NCBI RefSeq assembly: GCF_000220525.1
Contig: NZ_AFPK01000005.1
Location: 41,438 to 105,437, forward strand
Length of the DNA stretch: 64,000 nucleotides
Direction of reading: 5' to 3'
Source: Ochrovirga pacifica
GTDB lineage: Bacteria > Bacteroidota > Bacteroidia > Flavobacteriales > Flavobacteriaceae
The first letter of the stretch is position 1. Each line of letters starts with the position of its first letter. The position numbers and the translations under genes are program-made. The notes beneath the pieces were generated by a model. That model did no database searches. It was not told where the DNA came from and saw nothing but the letters and a program-made list of their open reading frames with translations. Shown piece by piece: positions 1 through 7,753 of the stretch.

Positions 1-676
1 TCGGCATCACAAAATCTCCTTTTTTAACTTTAGGACCATACAAATCTGAGTACAGCGGATTGCTAGCATCTGTAGAGGTATCCCAAGTAGGATACCAGGC
101 ATACAACCAATGTCGATGATAGGTTGCGATAAACTTCATCCCTCGTTTTCTAATTTCTTTAGACAACTCTCCCATAATATCTCGTTTAGGCCCCATATCT
201 TTTGCGTTCCAACGAGTCAACTCACTATCCCACATTGCAAATCCGTCTGCATGTTCAGATACAGGCCCAGCGAATTTAGCTCCTGATTTTTGAAATAAAT
301 CAGCCCACTCAGCTGCATCAAATTTTTCGGCCTTGAACATGGGAATAAAATCCTTGTAGCCAAATTTGTCTAAAGTTCCGTAATTTTCTATGTGATGTTG
401 ATGTATTTTTTGAGCTCTTGCACTTTTTCCCTGGGGATGATTTGGACCTGCATACATAAAGTGTGAATACCATTCAGTCTCGTAAGCGGGAACAGAATAA
501 GGCCCCCAATGACAGTAAATTCCAAATTTTGCATCTAAAAACCACTTGGGAGTTTGGTGCTTTTTTAAAGATTCCCATTGGGGTTGATACGCTGTTTTAA
601 GAGTCTCTTTTTTTTGACTTTGACAAGATGTCATTAACAAAAATAAAGTAGCAAGAGAAAAAAAATATACTTTCAT
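1..676 (-). CDS. GH29 exo-alpha-L-fucosidase/alpha-L-galactosidase, N-terminal part (cut by window edge)
   Basis: The reverse strand reads 225 codons from ATG at 676 to the window edge, so the C-terminal half is missing. It starts with a lipoprotein signal (LLMTSC, Cys about residue 18) and should be anchored in the outer membrane or face the periplasm. The body matches the GH29 barrel: KWFLDAKFGIYCHWG near residue 43, SEHADGFAMWDS near 135, and MGPKRDIMGEL near 155. GH29 enzymes are retaining exo-hydrolases of alpha-L-fucosides or alpha-L-galactosides. The catalytic Asp region lies beyond the edge and cannot be checked. Next to a GH117-AHG operon, a role on L-galactose or L-galactose-6-sulfate of porphyran is plausible, but that specificity is inference. 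It is set apart from the operon by a terminator at 862-893 and must have its own promoter. Confidence 0.88.
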   Translation of the reverse strand, partial: MKVYFFSLATLFLLMTSCQSQKKETLKTAYQPQWESLKKHQTPKWFLDAKFGIYCHWGPYSVPAYETEWYSHFMYAGPNHPQGKSARAQKIHQHHIENYGTLDKFGYKDFIPMFKAEKFDAAEWADLFQKSGAKFAGPVSEHADGFAMWDSELTRWNAKDMGPKRDIMGELSKEIRKRGMKFIATYHRHWLYAWYPTWDTSTDASNPLYSDLYGPKVKKGDFVMP

Positions 677-774
677 ATCATTTAAATTTTTATAAATATA
701 CGTCTTCATAACCTTAAAATAAATAAGTTTCTTTTACAAAGTGTTTACATCAAAAAATAGCCAACCAAAAAACA

Positions 775-850
775 CAAATACGACTACAAAAACAAAACAC
801 CCCATAAAAATAAAAGATTAACATACTAAAATCAAAATACAAATACGACC
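775..850. repeat. Two direct CAAATACGAC repeats upstream of the GH29 gene
   Basis: The gap between the GH29 start and the GH117-operon terminator contains CAAATACGAC twice, at 775-784 and 840-849, with 65 bases between the starts. The 9-mer CAAATACGA also occurs in the palindrome upstream of the dehydrogenase at 10995-11003. The repeats may be regulator sites for GH29, but AT-rich spacers produce chance matches. No convincing full -33/-7 promoter pair could be placed in 677-861. Confidence 0.3.
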
Positions 851-861
851 AAACACCAAAC

Positions 862-893
862 AAAAAAGACCACTAAATAGTGGTCTTTTTTTA
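862..893 (-). terminator. Hairpin terminator after the AHG operon
   Basis: AAAAAAGACCACTA pairs with TAGTGGTCTTTTTT around a 3-4 base loop, with T-runs on either strand. It lies 16 bases beyond the GH117 stop codon and ends the eight-gene minus-strand operon. Confidence 0.85.
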
Positions 894-908
894 TTAAAAA
901 ACAGGTTT

Positions 909-2153
909 TTATTTCTGGTCTTTTACCGATACATCTTTTCCTTTTACTACACCTTTTGCAGTATGTTTGCGCATTCTTTCTGTTCTAAACCCACGAATAT
1001 ACTGATAATCATATGTTTTGTATTCATGTGTCAAACCCCAACGTAAAATTTCTGTTGGTTCTTTTTCATTATCGGCAGTTCTATTTAAACCAATAGCATG
1101 GGGAGCTCCTTTTACTACGGCTTTAATTTCAAAATTGATTCCATCAGGAGACCATTGAACGGTGTTCTTTTCTGGTCCATCTGTGGTAATTAAAGATGCA
1201 ATACCTCCATTATATGGCCATACACAAATTTCGTGTCCACTGTTAGATATTGGGTTGTATTCAGACTTTACATAAGGCCCTTTAGGATTGTCTGCAATAG
1301 CAACTCCGTGACGAATTTGACGACCACCAAACGTAATTGCTTCTCCCATTTGTTCTCCTTTATAGTACAAATAGAATTTTCCTTTGTAAGGAATAATACA
1401 AGGATCGTGTACTTTATGAGAATCAAAATCTCCTTTTTTAATCACAGCAAAACGATCTTGTTCTTCTCCTTTCCATACCCCATTGTCTGCAGGGCTTAAG
1501 ATAGGTTCTTTACTTTTGGTCCACGGTCCATTAGGTGAACTAGACCAAGCCAATCCAACTTGATTTTTTACTCGCACATTGTACAAACCACCTACGGTTT
1601 GATAACACAAGTAATACATACCATCATGTTCCATAATTTCTACAGTAAACACAGATCGATCATCATAAGCTCCTTTCTCTCCGCGAGCAACAGCCAATCC
1701 TTCCTCTTTCCATGTCAATCCATCTTCTGATGTTGCATACCAAATATCACATCTATCCCAAGGGAACACCTTATCATTTTCAATATCTCCTCCAAAACCA
1801 TCAGTAGGTCCTGTTGATTTGGTATACCATACGTAGTATTTTCCATCGTGCTTAATCATAGCACTAGGGTCTCTACGTACCACACCTTCTTCATAAGCTA
1901 AATCTCCTTTAAGGTCATAAGTTTCGTATTTAAAAAACCAGTCGTTTCCTCTAACCAATTCTTCATCCCACAACAAAGCTCTTTTAGAAGCCGCACTTAA
2001 TTTGTCGGCATTGGTAATTCCCAAAAAGTCTAATTGCTCTGCAGTAGGTTTCATTTCTTCTTTTGATTCTGGACAATCAGCAGTTTGTTTTGCTGGTTGA
2101 CAAGCAGCCAATGCAATTGCAAACAAGGCTGAAACTAATTGTATTTTTTTCAT
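909..2153 (-). CDS. GH117 alpha-1,3-(3,6-anhydro-L-galactosidase), neoagarooligosaccharide hydrolase
   Basis: A 414-residue exported lipoprotein (lipobox ALAAC, Cys18) of family GH117, which removes 3,6-anhydro-L-galactose from the non-reducing end of neoagaro-oligosaccharides. The fold is a five-bladed beta-propeller with a helical N-terminus that swaps in the dimer. The family SxAxxR motif is present as S53-A55-R58. The expected catalytic residues are all visible: Asp95 (RRDPSAM), Asp250 (KVHDP), and the His307-Glu308 pair (SGHEIC). These sit at a constant offset from the residues described for a Bacteroides plebeius GH117. It is the last gene of the operon, 11 bases after the RhaT-like permease and followed by a strong terminator. 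It supplies the sugar that the rest of the operon oxidises. Agarose-type activity is well supported; hybrid porphyran-agar oligosaccharides are equally possible substrates. Confidence 0.93.
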   Translation of the reverse strand: MKKIQLVSALFAIALAACQPAKQTADCPESKEEMKPTAEQLDFLGITNADKLSAASKRALLWDEELVRGNDWFFKYETYDLKGDLAYEEGVVRRDPSAMIKHDGKYYVWYTKSTGPTDGFGGDIENDKVFPWDRCDIWYATSEDGLTWKEEGLAVARGEKGAYDDRSVFTVEIMEHDGMYYLCYQTVGGLYNVRVKNQVGLAWSSSPNGPWTKSKEPILSPADNGVWKGEEQDRFAVIKKGDFDSHKVHDPCIIPYKGKFYLYYKGEQMGEAITFGGRQIRHGVAIADNPKGPYVKSEYNPISNSGHEICVWPYNGGIASLITTDGPEKNTVQWSPDGINFEIKAVVKGAPHAIGLNRTADNEKEPTEILRWGLTHEYKTYDYQYIRGFRTERMRKHTAKGVVKGKDVSVKDQK

Positions 2154-2164
2154 ATGTATTGTTT

Positions 2165-3184
2165 TTATGCTAACGTATTAGAATAGGCAATAATGATGAT
2201 CCCAATAACCATACACATTAACCCTAAGTATAGTGAGTTTTTTGCTTTTCCTGATGCTTTGATCCACTCTTTAGTTATCAATCCACTTACAATGGCTGTT
2301 ACCACACAAGCGGTGTTATAAATAGCATAACCCACACTTCCTCCTAATTCTTTTCCTAATTTAAAACCGGCGTAAGCAAATAAAACGGAAGCAGCAAAGT
2401 TAAATACAGCCATAATTGTTGTTAGTACAATATTTTTACCTAAATGTGGGGTTTTAAATTTTCCCCATAATTTTTTTGCAGATAATTGCTGAATAAAATA
2501 TACGGCAATAGCAACTCCTCCTGCCATGTAAATAACATACATAACGGCAACAGCACTTTTCCAAGGAGCATTTCCTCTTGCTTGAGAGGCAGTGTCTATA
2601 ATTTCTCCTCCTGCAGCATATGCATAACTAAATCCTGTTGCCAACAAACCTCCAATAATTGCAATAGAAATTCCAGCCATCATAGACCCTCCTTTTTTAG
2701 CACCTTCGGTAGCTGCACCATCTTCGTCTTTTTGACGTAAAATTCCTGCTCTACCATTGGCTATAATTCCTACTAACACAACAGCTAAACCAGCTAGAAT
2801 TGTGGTTAATACATTAGGTTTAGGCAAACCTACTTCAATAAAAGGTAATAAAGAACCAACTAAAATAATGGTTCCTATAAAAATAGAAAAACCAATAGAA
2901 AGTCCGATATAGTTAATGGCTTTACCCCACATCATTACACCAATTCCCCAAAGCAAACTACAAACAACCATAGTTAACAAAGCTTTTGATGGAATTTCTC
3001 CTAAAATTTCCGCAAAACCATCAATCAATAAAAAAGCAGCAATGTTGGGCACCACAAAAGTGTTGATTGCAAAGAACAAGCTCCATGTATTTTCAAATTC
3101 AAAATCTTTAGTAAACTTTTCTGGCAAAGCATAAAGTCCTAGTAGCAATCCTGCTAAAACAGCGAATAAAATTCCTATTATCAT
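2165..3184 (-). CDS. RhaT-like sugar:proton symporter, candidate 3,6-anhydro-L-galactose importer
   Basis: A 339-residue inner-membrane protein with about ten hydrophobic helices, matching the L-rhamnose-proton symporter RhaT of the drug/metabolite transporter superfamily. Typical stretches are GLYALPEKFTKDFEFENTW near the N-terminus, LLWGIGVMMWGKAI, and GLITKEWIKA near the end. A cytoplasmic loop around residues 150-165 carries charged residues. It lies between the epimerase (27-base gap) and GH117 (11-base gap) in an operon whose other products are an L-AHG-releasing enzyme outside and L-AHG-oxidising enzymes inside. The most economical reading is uptake of free L-AHG, or of another 6-deoxy or anhydro L-sugar, across the inner membrane. 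No rhamnose gene is nearby. Family assignment is firm; the substrate is inferred. Confidence 0.85.
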   Translation of the reverse strand: MIIGILFAVLAGLLLGLYALPEKFTKDFEFENTWSLFFAINTFVVPNIAAFLLIDGFAEILGEIPSKALLTMVVCSLLWGIGVMMWGKAINYIGLSIGFSIFIGTIILVGSLLPFIEVGLPKPNVLTTILAGLAVVLVGIIANGRAGILRQKDEDGAATEGAKKGGSMMAGISIAIIGGLLATGFSYAYAAGGEIIDTASQARGNAPWKSAVAVMYVIYMAGGVAIAVYFIQQLSAKKLWGKFKTPHLGKNIVLTTIMAVFNFAASVLFAYAGFKLGKELGGSVGYAIYNTACVVTAIVSGLITKEWIKASGKAKNSLYLGLMCMVIGIIIIAYSNTLA

Positions 3185-3211
3185 TTTTTTATTATTTAGT
3201 TGTTATACGTA

Positions 3212-4249
3212 TTACCACCCAAATTTAAAGATGGTTTTGCTTTTAAACTCTTCTCCTGCTTTGGTAATTGATTTTGGAGAGTTGACAATATTAGGTCCAT
3301 TAGGATACCTGTGAGTTTCACAACAAAATCCTTTGTATTTACCGTATTGTTCTCCGTTTTCTCTAGCCAAAGCATCCGATGTATATTTACCTGTGTACAA
3401 CAACATACAAGGCTCTGTAGTAAATACATCTATACTACGATCTCCAAACGAAACCGATGCTGTTTGCTTAAGCTCTCCTACCTGATCAAAAATGTAAAAA
3501 TGCTCAAATCCATCTCCCATTTCTTGGTGTGCTTCTCCTATTTTTTTCCCATTTCTTAAATCATCGGCTTTGCCTTCTACAGATACAATTTCTCCTGTAG
3601 CAGCTCCTGTTTCGTCTAAAACCAAACGCTTATCTGTAAATATTTTAGCGTTGTGATTTTCTACTGTTTCAGAAAAAGAGGCTAAGTTAAAATAGGTATG
3701 ATTGGTCATAGACAAAGGCGTATCTGCATCTGGTGTTGCACTATATGCTATAGATAACTCGTTGGTTTCTTTTAATAAAAATGTAACTGATGCTGTTAGA
3801 TTACCTGGAAAACCTTCTTCTAAATCTTTACTTTCTAAAGAAAATGTAACCCCCACAGCATCTTTTTCTTCTATGGCAGTAGCCGACCAAACTTTTTTGT
3901 CAAAACCAACAGTTCCCCCGTGTAAATTGTTATCTCCGCAATTGGCTGCCAATTGAAATTTCTTGCCCTCCAATTGAAATGCAGCATCTTTAATTTGCGA
4001 ACAATACCTTCCTACGGTACATCCAAAATAAGGAGAGTTATTTTTGTATTCTTCAGAAAAATATCCTTCTAATGTATCAAATCCACAAGCAATATTTGTT
4101 ATATCTCCTTTTGAGTTTGGTACTTTTAATGAAGTGATGGTAGCTCCGTAGTTGGTGATTTTAACTTCAATTCCGCTAGAATTACTAAGTGTATACAAAG
4201 TAATTTCTTGGTTGTTGAATGTTCCAAAATTTGATTGTTCTACTTTCAT
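3212..4249 (-). CDS. Aldose 1-epimerase (galactose mutarotase family)
   Basis: A 345-residue member of the GalM family, which interconverts alpha and beta anomers of aldoses. Visible landmarks are GRYCSQIKDAAF near residue 80, His110 in NNLHGG, the catalytic His184 in MTNHTYFNL, and the catalytic base Glu311 in CCETHRYP. The length is normal. No signal peptide is seen, so it should be cytoplasmic. It is tightly packed in the operon, 17 bases after the cycloisomerase and 27 bases before the permease. Its substrate is not obvious. Free 3,6-anhydrogalactose is largely an open-chain aldehyde hydrate, so the enzyme may serve galactose or another L-sugar delivered by the same polymer. The fold is clear but the sugar is uncertain. 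Confidence 0.9.
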   Translation of the reverse strand: MKVEQSNFGTFNNQEITLYTLSNSSGIEVKITNYGATITSLKVPNSKGDITNIACGFDTLEGYFSEEYKNNSPYFGCTVGRYCSQIKDAAFQLEGKKFQLAANCGDNNLHGGTVGFDKKVWSATAIEEKDAVGVTFSLESKDLEEGFPGNLTASVTFLLKETNELSIAYSATPDADTPLSMTNHTYFNLASFSETVENHNAKIFTDKRLVLDETGAATGEIVSVEGKADDLRNGKKIGEAHQEMGDGFEHFYIFDQVGELKQTASVSFGDRSIDVFTTEPCMLLYTGKYTSDALARENGEQYGKYKGFCCETHRYPNGPNIVNSPKSITKAGEEFKSKTIFKFGW

Positions 4250-4266
4250 ATTTTATTGATATTTTT

Positions 4267-5355
4267 TTATTGTTTGTATGGTGCTAATTTTTCCCAGTCA
4301 AAAATAACTCCAACTCCCGGATAGTCAGGAGCTACTGCTCTATGATTTTCTACCACCAAAGGTCTAGTTGTATATTGATCAATAGGAAAACTATGTACCT
4401 CTAACCAACCTGAATTTGGCTGAGAAGAAACCAAACTTACGTGCAATTCCTGCATTCCATGAGAACAAGCAGGAATTCCGTGTTTGTCTGCCAACCTAGC
4501 TGCAGCTAACCATCCTGTTACCCCACCACAATTTGATGCATCAGGTTGGACAAAAGATAATTTTGCTTGATCCATTGCATATTCAAACTCATGGATAGTA
4601 TGTAAGTTTTCACCCATGGCTAAAGGGAAACCTGTAGCATCTACAATTTCTCCAAAACCTTTGTAATTATCTGGAATAATAGGCTCCTCGAACCAAGTAA
4701 TATCATATTGTTTAAAACCTTCAATAGCTTTGATAGCTTTTTCTACCGTCATTGAATAATTGGCATCTACCATAAAGGTAACATCTGGTCCTATATATTC
4801 TCTTACAGCTTTGATACGTTCTAAATCTTCTTCTAAATTTTCACGTCCAATTTTGATTTTTACTGCATTGAACCCAGCCTCTAAATAACCTTTCATGTTG
4901 TTTAGTAACTTCTCGATAGGAAACATCAAATCGATTCCTCCGCAGTATGCTTTACAAGTATTTCCATGACCACCTGCCACTTTCCATAAAGGCTCTCCTG
5001 CTTTTTTACAGCGAATATCCCACAAAGCTATATCTACAGCAGAAATTGCAAAAGAAGCTATACCACCACGACCTACATAGTGAATGTGCCACTCTAAAAA
5101 ATCATAAATCCCCTCTACATCAGTTCCATCTTTTCCTACCAATACCTCAAAGTCATTCTCTACCATTGCTTTAATGGCTGTTCCTCCTTTACCTCCTGTA
5201 TAGGTATACCCTGTTCCTTCGCTTCCATCTTCTAAAGTGATGGTTACTGTTACCAATTCAAAATGATAATGATCTCCATGTTTGGCATCAGACATCACCT
5301 CGGGTAAAGGCACTTTAAAAAGTTGGGTATCTATTTTAGAAATTTTTGTACTCAT
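4267..5355 (-). CDS. 3,6-anhydro-alpha-L-galactonate cycloisomerase (enolase superfamily)
   Basis: A 362-residue enolase-superfamily enzyme (muconate-lactonising subgroup) that opens the anhydro ring of 3,6-anhydro-L-galactonate to give 2-keto-3-deoxy-L-galactonate. The length equals that of the characterised Vibrio cycloisomerase, and stretches such as [21 protein letters not shown] and [12 protein letters not shown] match my memory of that protein closely. The superfamily apparatus is complete: the KxK motif at Lys166/Lys168, metal ligands Asp197, Glu223 and Glu249, and His299 on the last strands. It follows the AHG dehydrogenase but is separated from it by a 91-base spacer holding a long hairpin. 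Dehydratases of the same superfamily (L-fuconate, L-galactonate) are the alternative, but neighbours and motifs favour the cycloisomerase. Confidence 0.9.
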   Translation of the reverse strand: MSTKISKIDTQLFKVPLPEVMSDAKHGDHYHFELVTVTITLEDGSEGTGYTYTGGKGGTAIKAMVENDFEVLVGKDGTDVEGIYDFLEWHIHYVGRGGIASFAISAVDIALWDIRCKKAGEPLWKVAGGHGNTCKAYCGGIDLMFPIEKLLNNMKGYLEAGFNAVKIKIGRENLEEDLERIKAVREYIGPDVTFMVDANYSMTVEKAIKAIEGFKQYDITWFEEPIIPDNYKGFGEIVDATGFPLAMGENLHTIHEFEYAMDQAKLSFVQPDASNCGGVTGWLAAARLADKHGIPACSHGMQELHVSLVSSQPNSGWLEVHSFPIDQYTTRPLVVENHRAVAPDYPGVGVIFDWEKLAPYKQ

Positions 5356-5372
5356 ATTTTTTTGATTTAAAA

Positions 5373-5436
5373 AAAGAGCGAGAATTATTGGGAAAACTAT
5401 AAACCAAAAAATAGAAAACCAACAACCCCGCTCTTT
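5373..5436 (-). terminator. Long-stem hairpin inside the AHG operon (attenuator or mRNA-processing element)
   Basis: On the minus strand AAAGAGCG...TTGTTGG pairs with CCAATAATTCTCGCTCTTT, giving a stem of about 18 pairs including G-U pairs, a large loop and a following T-run. It sits between the AHG dehydrogenase and the cycloisomerase, inside what is otherwise a closely packed operon. It probably causes partial termination or protects the 3' end of the upstream message. Full termination would uncouple two consecutive steps of one pathway, so I read it as partial. Confidence 0.55.
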
Positions 5437-5446
5437 AAAAAAGTAA

Positions 5447-6901
5447 TTATGCTTTGTGCTTAATATAGAAAGTCTTTTTCTCTAAATATTGTTCAAATCC
5501 GTACTTTCCATCTTCTCCTCCTGATCCAGATAACTTGTATCCGTTGTGAAATCCTTGGTGTTGCTCGCCATGCCCTCTGTTGACATAGATTTCTCCGTAT
5601 TCTAACTCGTCGTTACATTTCATGATGGTATTCATATCATTGGTAAACACCATGGCTGCCAATCCATACTCACAGTCATTTGCATAACCAATAACCTCAT
5701 CAAAAGAACTAAACTTTAAAACAGGTAAAATAGGTCCAAAAGATTCTTCGTGTACAATGGTCATGTCTTGAGTTACATTAGTCAATACCGTTGGCTCAAA
5801 CCAAAAACCTTTCTCAAATCCAGTTCCTTCAGGACGTTTTCCTCCTGCAGCAATCGTAGCTCCTTCTTTTACAGAAACTTCTACCAAGTGCTCCATGTGT
5901 TTCAATTCGTTTGCATTTACTTTTGGCCCCATATCTGTTTCTTCTAACATTGGGTCTCCTACTTTGATCTCAGCAACTTTAGCTAAGAATTTTTCCATAA
6001 ATACATCGTAAATATCTTCGTGAATATACATGCGTTCATTACAAGTACAAACTTGTCCACAGTTGTCAAAACGAGAATGTAACGCCGCATCTACAGCCGC
6101 ATCAATATCTGCATCAGCAAATGCGATAAACGGAGCTTTACCACCTAATTCTAATTGTACATGTGTTAAGTTTTCTGCAGCTGCACGAGCAATACTTTGC
6201 CCTACAGGTGTAGAACCTGTCATGGTAATCATTTTGGTAATTGGACTTTCAACTAAAGCGTTCCCCATTGCTCTACCTGGTCCTGTTAAAATGTTGATAA
6301 CTCCTGCAGGAATTCCAACTTTGTTTGCCAAATCTCCTAATTCTAACGTAGCAATTGGCGTTTCAGAAGTAGGCTTGATAACAATTGTGTTACCTGCTAC
6401 TAATGCCGGTCCTAATTTACGACCTGCCAATGCCAATGGGAAGTTCCATGCAGTGATTGCAACAACTACTCCCTTAGGAATTTTTTGAATCCAAATTTGC
6501 TCATTTGGATTGTCTGAAGGGATGATATCTCCTTCAATTCTACGTGCTCCTTCTGCTGCATATCTTATAAAAGATGCAGTTACAGAAACTTCAAAACGGG
6601 CAACTTTTAGTAATTTCCCTTGCTCTTTTGTTAATAAAACAGCTAAACGTTCGTTGTTAGCATCAATTTCATCAGCCAAGGCATATAAGTACTCTGCACG
6701 TTTTCTTGCAGGTAATTTTTTCCATTCTTTTTGTGCTGTTTCAGCAGCTTTTAAAGCCTCTACAGCTTCCTCAGGAGTTCCGTTTTGTACTTTTGCTACT
6801 ACTTCTTCTGTTGATGGGCTAATAATGTCTATTGTTTCTCCAGATGTTGAAGTTTTCCACTCACCATTGATGAACAACTGATATTCTTTTACTTGTGACA
6901 T
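5447..6901 (-). CDS. 3,6-anhydro-L-galactose dehydrogenase (aldehyde dehydrogenase family)
   Basis: A 484-residue NAD(P)-dependent aldehyde dehydrogenase of the lactaldehyde dehydrogenase (AldA) type. The catalytic base Glu251 lies in ELGGKAP and the nucleophile Cys285 in [10 protein letters not shown]. The coenzyme-binding lysine region VIKPTSETP is near residue 174. In agar-degrading bacteria an enzyme of this type oxidises L-AHG to 3,6-anhydro-L-galactonate, the first cytoplasmic step of the pathway. Its position between the KduD-like SDR (59-base gap) and the cycloisomerase supports this. An L-lactaldehyde role is the main alternative, since L-fucose and L-rhamnose pathways use related enzymes, but no aldolase or kinase of those pathways is nearby. 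Cytoplasmic, normal length. Confidence 0.87.
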   Translation of the reverse strand: MSQVKEYQLFINGEWKTSTSGETIDIISPSTEEVVAKVQNGTPEEAVEALKAAETAQKEWKKLPARKRAEYLYALADEIDANNERLAVLLTKEQGKLLKVARFEVSVTASFIRYAAEGARRIEGDIIPSDNPNEQIWIQKIPKGVVVAITAWNFPLALAGRKLGPALVAGNTIVIKPTSETPIATLELGDLANKVGIPAGVINILTGPGRAMGNALVESPITKMITMTGSTPVGQSIARAAAENLTHVQLELGGKAPFIAFADADIDAAVDAALHSRFDNCGQVCTCNERMYIHEDIYDVFMEKFLAKVAEIKVGDPMLEETDMGPKVNANELKHMEHLVEVSVKEGATIAAGGKRPEGTGFEKGFWFEPTVLTNVTQDMTIVHEESFGPILPVLKFSSFDEVIGYANDCEYGLAAMVFTNDMNTIMKCNDELEYGEIYVNRGHGEQHQGFHNGYKLSGSGGEDGKYGFEQYLEKKTFYIKHKA

Positions 6902-6960
6902 AATTTTCTAGTTTAAATGATTTCTATTAATGATTCAAAAATCTAATACTTTGTATTAAA

Positions 6961-7731
6961 TTATCTTCCCATCCATCCACCGTCTACCAACATAATACTT
7001 CCGTGCATATACGCAGCAGCTTCAGATGCTAAAAACACGGTAGGTCCTGCAAAATCAGTCGCTTCACCCCATCTTCCCGCAGGAATACGTGCTAAGATAG
7101 ATTCTGCTCTATTCGCATCGTTTCTTAAAGCTTCTGTATTGTCTGTTGCAATATATCCTGGAGCAATTGCATTTACGTTTACACCTTTTCCTGCCCACTC
7201 GTTAGCAAACGCCATAGTTAACTGTCCTACAGCTCCTTTACTAGCTGCATATCCAGGCACTGTAATTCCTCCTTGGAATGTTAATAACGAAGCTGTGAAA
7301 ATAATTTTCCCAAATCCTCTATTCACCATTTCTTTTCCAATTTCTCTTGTTAAAATAAATTGAGCATTTTGGTTTACTTCAATTACTTTATCCCACATTT
7401 CATCTGGATGTTCTGCTGCTGGAGTTCTTAAAATCGTTCCTGCATTGTTTACCAAAATATCAATTTGTGGATGGTCTTTTTTAACCGCTGCAATAAATTC
7501 ATATAACGATTTTCTATCAGAAAAATCACATTGGTATGCACTAAAAGACTTGCCTGTTGCTTCTACTGCTTTAGAAACCTCACTACCGCTTAATTCTAAC
7601 GATGCAGAAACCCCTATAATATTTGCTCCGGCTTCGGCCAAACCAACAGCCATTGCCATTCCAATTCCTCTTTTACATCCTGTTACTAAGGCTGTTTTTC
7701 CTTCTAAGCTAAACTTATTTAAAATACTCAT
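6961..7731 (-). CDS. KduD-like short-chain dehydrogenase, probable 2,5-diketo-3-deoxy-L-galactonate 5-reductase
   Basis: A 256-residue classical SDR. The nucleotide-binding motif TGCKRGIG is at residues 18-25, NNAG at 95-98, and the catalytic residues are Ser148, Tyr161 and Lys165 (YAASK). The sequence resembles KduD, 2-dehydro-3-deoxy-D-gluconate 5-dehydrogenase. In the published route for L-AHG, 2-keto-3-deoxy-L-galactonate is oxidised at C5 to the 2,5-diketo acid, and a KduD-type enzyme then reduces this to 2-keto-3-deoxy-D-gluconate. The operon encodes one SDR and one zinc-type dehydrogenase, exactly the pair needed for this C5 epimerisation. It starts 22 bases after the GH3 stop. Family is certain; the reaction is inferred from the operon. 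Confidence 0.85.
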   Translation of the reverse strand: MSILNKFSLEGKTALVTGCKRGIGMAMAVGLAEAGANIIGVSASLELSGSEVSKAVEATGKSFSAYQCDFSDRKSLYEFIAAVKKDHPQIDILVNNAGTILRTPAAEHPDEMWDKVIEVNQNAQFILTREIGKEMVNRGFGKIIFTASLLTFQGGITVPGYAASKGAVGQLTMAFANEWAGKGVNVNAIAPGYIATDNTEALRNDANRAESILARIPAGRWGEATDFAGPTVFLASEAAAYMHGSIMLVDGGWMGR

Positions 7732-7753
7732 TTTTGATTTTGTTTAATTTTTG

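Noticed and set aside
6030..6488. 152-codon open frame on the plus strand opposite the AHG dehydrogenase
   Set aside because: It is antisense to a highly conserved enzyme and its translation is biased in the manner of a shadow frame, with no recognisable domain.
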